DNA of 64,000 bases from Linnemannia elongata (taxonomy: Eukaryota; Mortierellomycota; Mortierellomycetes; Mortierellales; Mortierellaceae), in the NCBI GenBank assembly GCA_036320915.1, contig JAXBDG010000025.1:124001-188000 (forward strand), read 5' to 3'. The translations under genes were made by a program, and so were the position numbers. This document shows, piece after piece, positions 63,726 through 64,000 of the stretch. Each line of letters starts with the position of its first letter. The stretch's first letter is position 1. The notes under the pieces were generated by a model. That model was not told the origin of the DNA. It was given only the letters and a program-made list of their open reading frames with translations, and ran no database searches.

Positions 63726-64000
63726 TTACTTAAATCCGCCCTGCTGGCGTTCCCAAAACACCGCTCTAGCTTTCTCAGTACTCGGCGACACATCCGGCGC
63801 CACAGTACCCCGAACATCCACTTCCTGCAACCATCCAGCCGTCGGTCGATTCTGAACCATCTTGCGTTTCGTGATCCTGAACACCCACCCCGGCAAGCCC
63901 TTCATCAAAAAGAATGCCACCCAACCGGTGATGTTCCTGTTCATGAATTTGGAGAGGAGTTGGCTGTTCTCGAAGGATTCCATGACGTGCGGGATCCGCT
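63726..64000 (-). CDS. FAD-dependent monooxygenase 4, C-terminal end (cut by window edge)
   Basis: The last ~91 codons: ERIPHVMESFENSQLLSKFM ... VRGTVAPDVSPSTEKARAVF and a stop at 63726. The end aligns with the C-termini of the three complete copies (SPSTEKARALY in copy 1, SPSCEKARRVF in copy 2). No intron interrupts this stretch, so the extra intron of copy 1 is absent. The N-terminal FAD-binding part lies beyond the window, so integrity cannot be judged. Confidence 0.85.
   Translation of the reverse strand, partial: RIPHVMESFENSQLLSKFMNRNITGWVAFFLMKGLPGWVFRITKRKMVQNRPTAGWLQEVDVRGTVAPDVSPSTEKARAVFWERQQGGFK

Overview
The window looks like nuclear DNA of an early-diverging filamentous fungus, most likely Mortierellomycota (Mortierella/Linnemannia type). 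The reasons are short GT-AG introns of about 60-160 nt, Crinkler (CRN) genes, Sel1-repeat kinases, F-box/LRR relics, several paralogous FAD monooxygenases with one shared exon plan, and many transposons. The lineage is inferred from family content, not from a marker gene. Several open frames used for annotation begin at non-ATG codons, so starts were re-chosen where splicing allowed.

Layout. 1-504: remnants of two unrelated minus-strand genes. 505-5494 and 10621-15586: a ~5 kb segmental duplication carrying CRN genes; copy 1 is intact (687 aa, ubiquitin-like + P-loop ATPase + restriction-fold nuclease), copy 2 is cut short by a 13-bp deletion. 5495-10160 and 27549-32123: a second ~4.6 kb duplication with a PIF/Harbinger transposase relic, a coiled-coil gene and a secreted-protein gene; both genes are broken in the first copy and open in the second. 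15555-17642: FAD monooxygenase 1. 18344-24504: a gag-like retrotransposon gene split in frame by a complete DIRS-type (tyrosine recombinase) retroelement at about 18571-22867. 24999-27236: a hairpin MITE and a SWIM-finger (MULE-like) relic interrupted by an ATTCGA-rich inverted-repeat element.

32.2-41.4 kb: a 28S rRNA 3'-end relic, then three kinase-like genes: a pseudokinase with Sel1 repeats, a kinase with intact catalytic motifs and Sel1 repeats, and a pseudokinase with an N-terminal MLKL/HeLo-like helical bundle. I consider this cluster the best candidate for an undescribed system, possibly regulated cell death. 42.0-44.3 kb: a pogo/Tigger element one stop codon from intact. 46.3-48.6 kb: an F-box pseudogene. 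48.9-55.7 kb: two equal-length 569-bp repeats flanking a degraded gene of an unknown family and FAD monooxygenase 2. 55.9-57.1 kb: an intact Tc1/mariner element. 58.2-59.2 kb: a SAM methyltransferase gene. 61.2-64.0 kb: FAD monooxygenases 3 and 4, the last cut by the window edge.

There is no operon-like organisation. The window is an accessory, transposon-rich region in which gene families (CRN, FAD monooxygenase, kinase/SLR) have been copied, shuffled and broken. Degenerate 28S rRNA fragments recur at five places.
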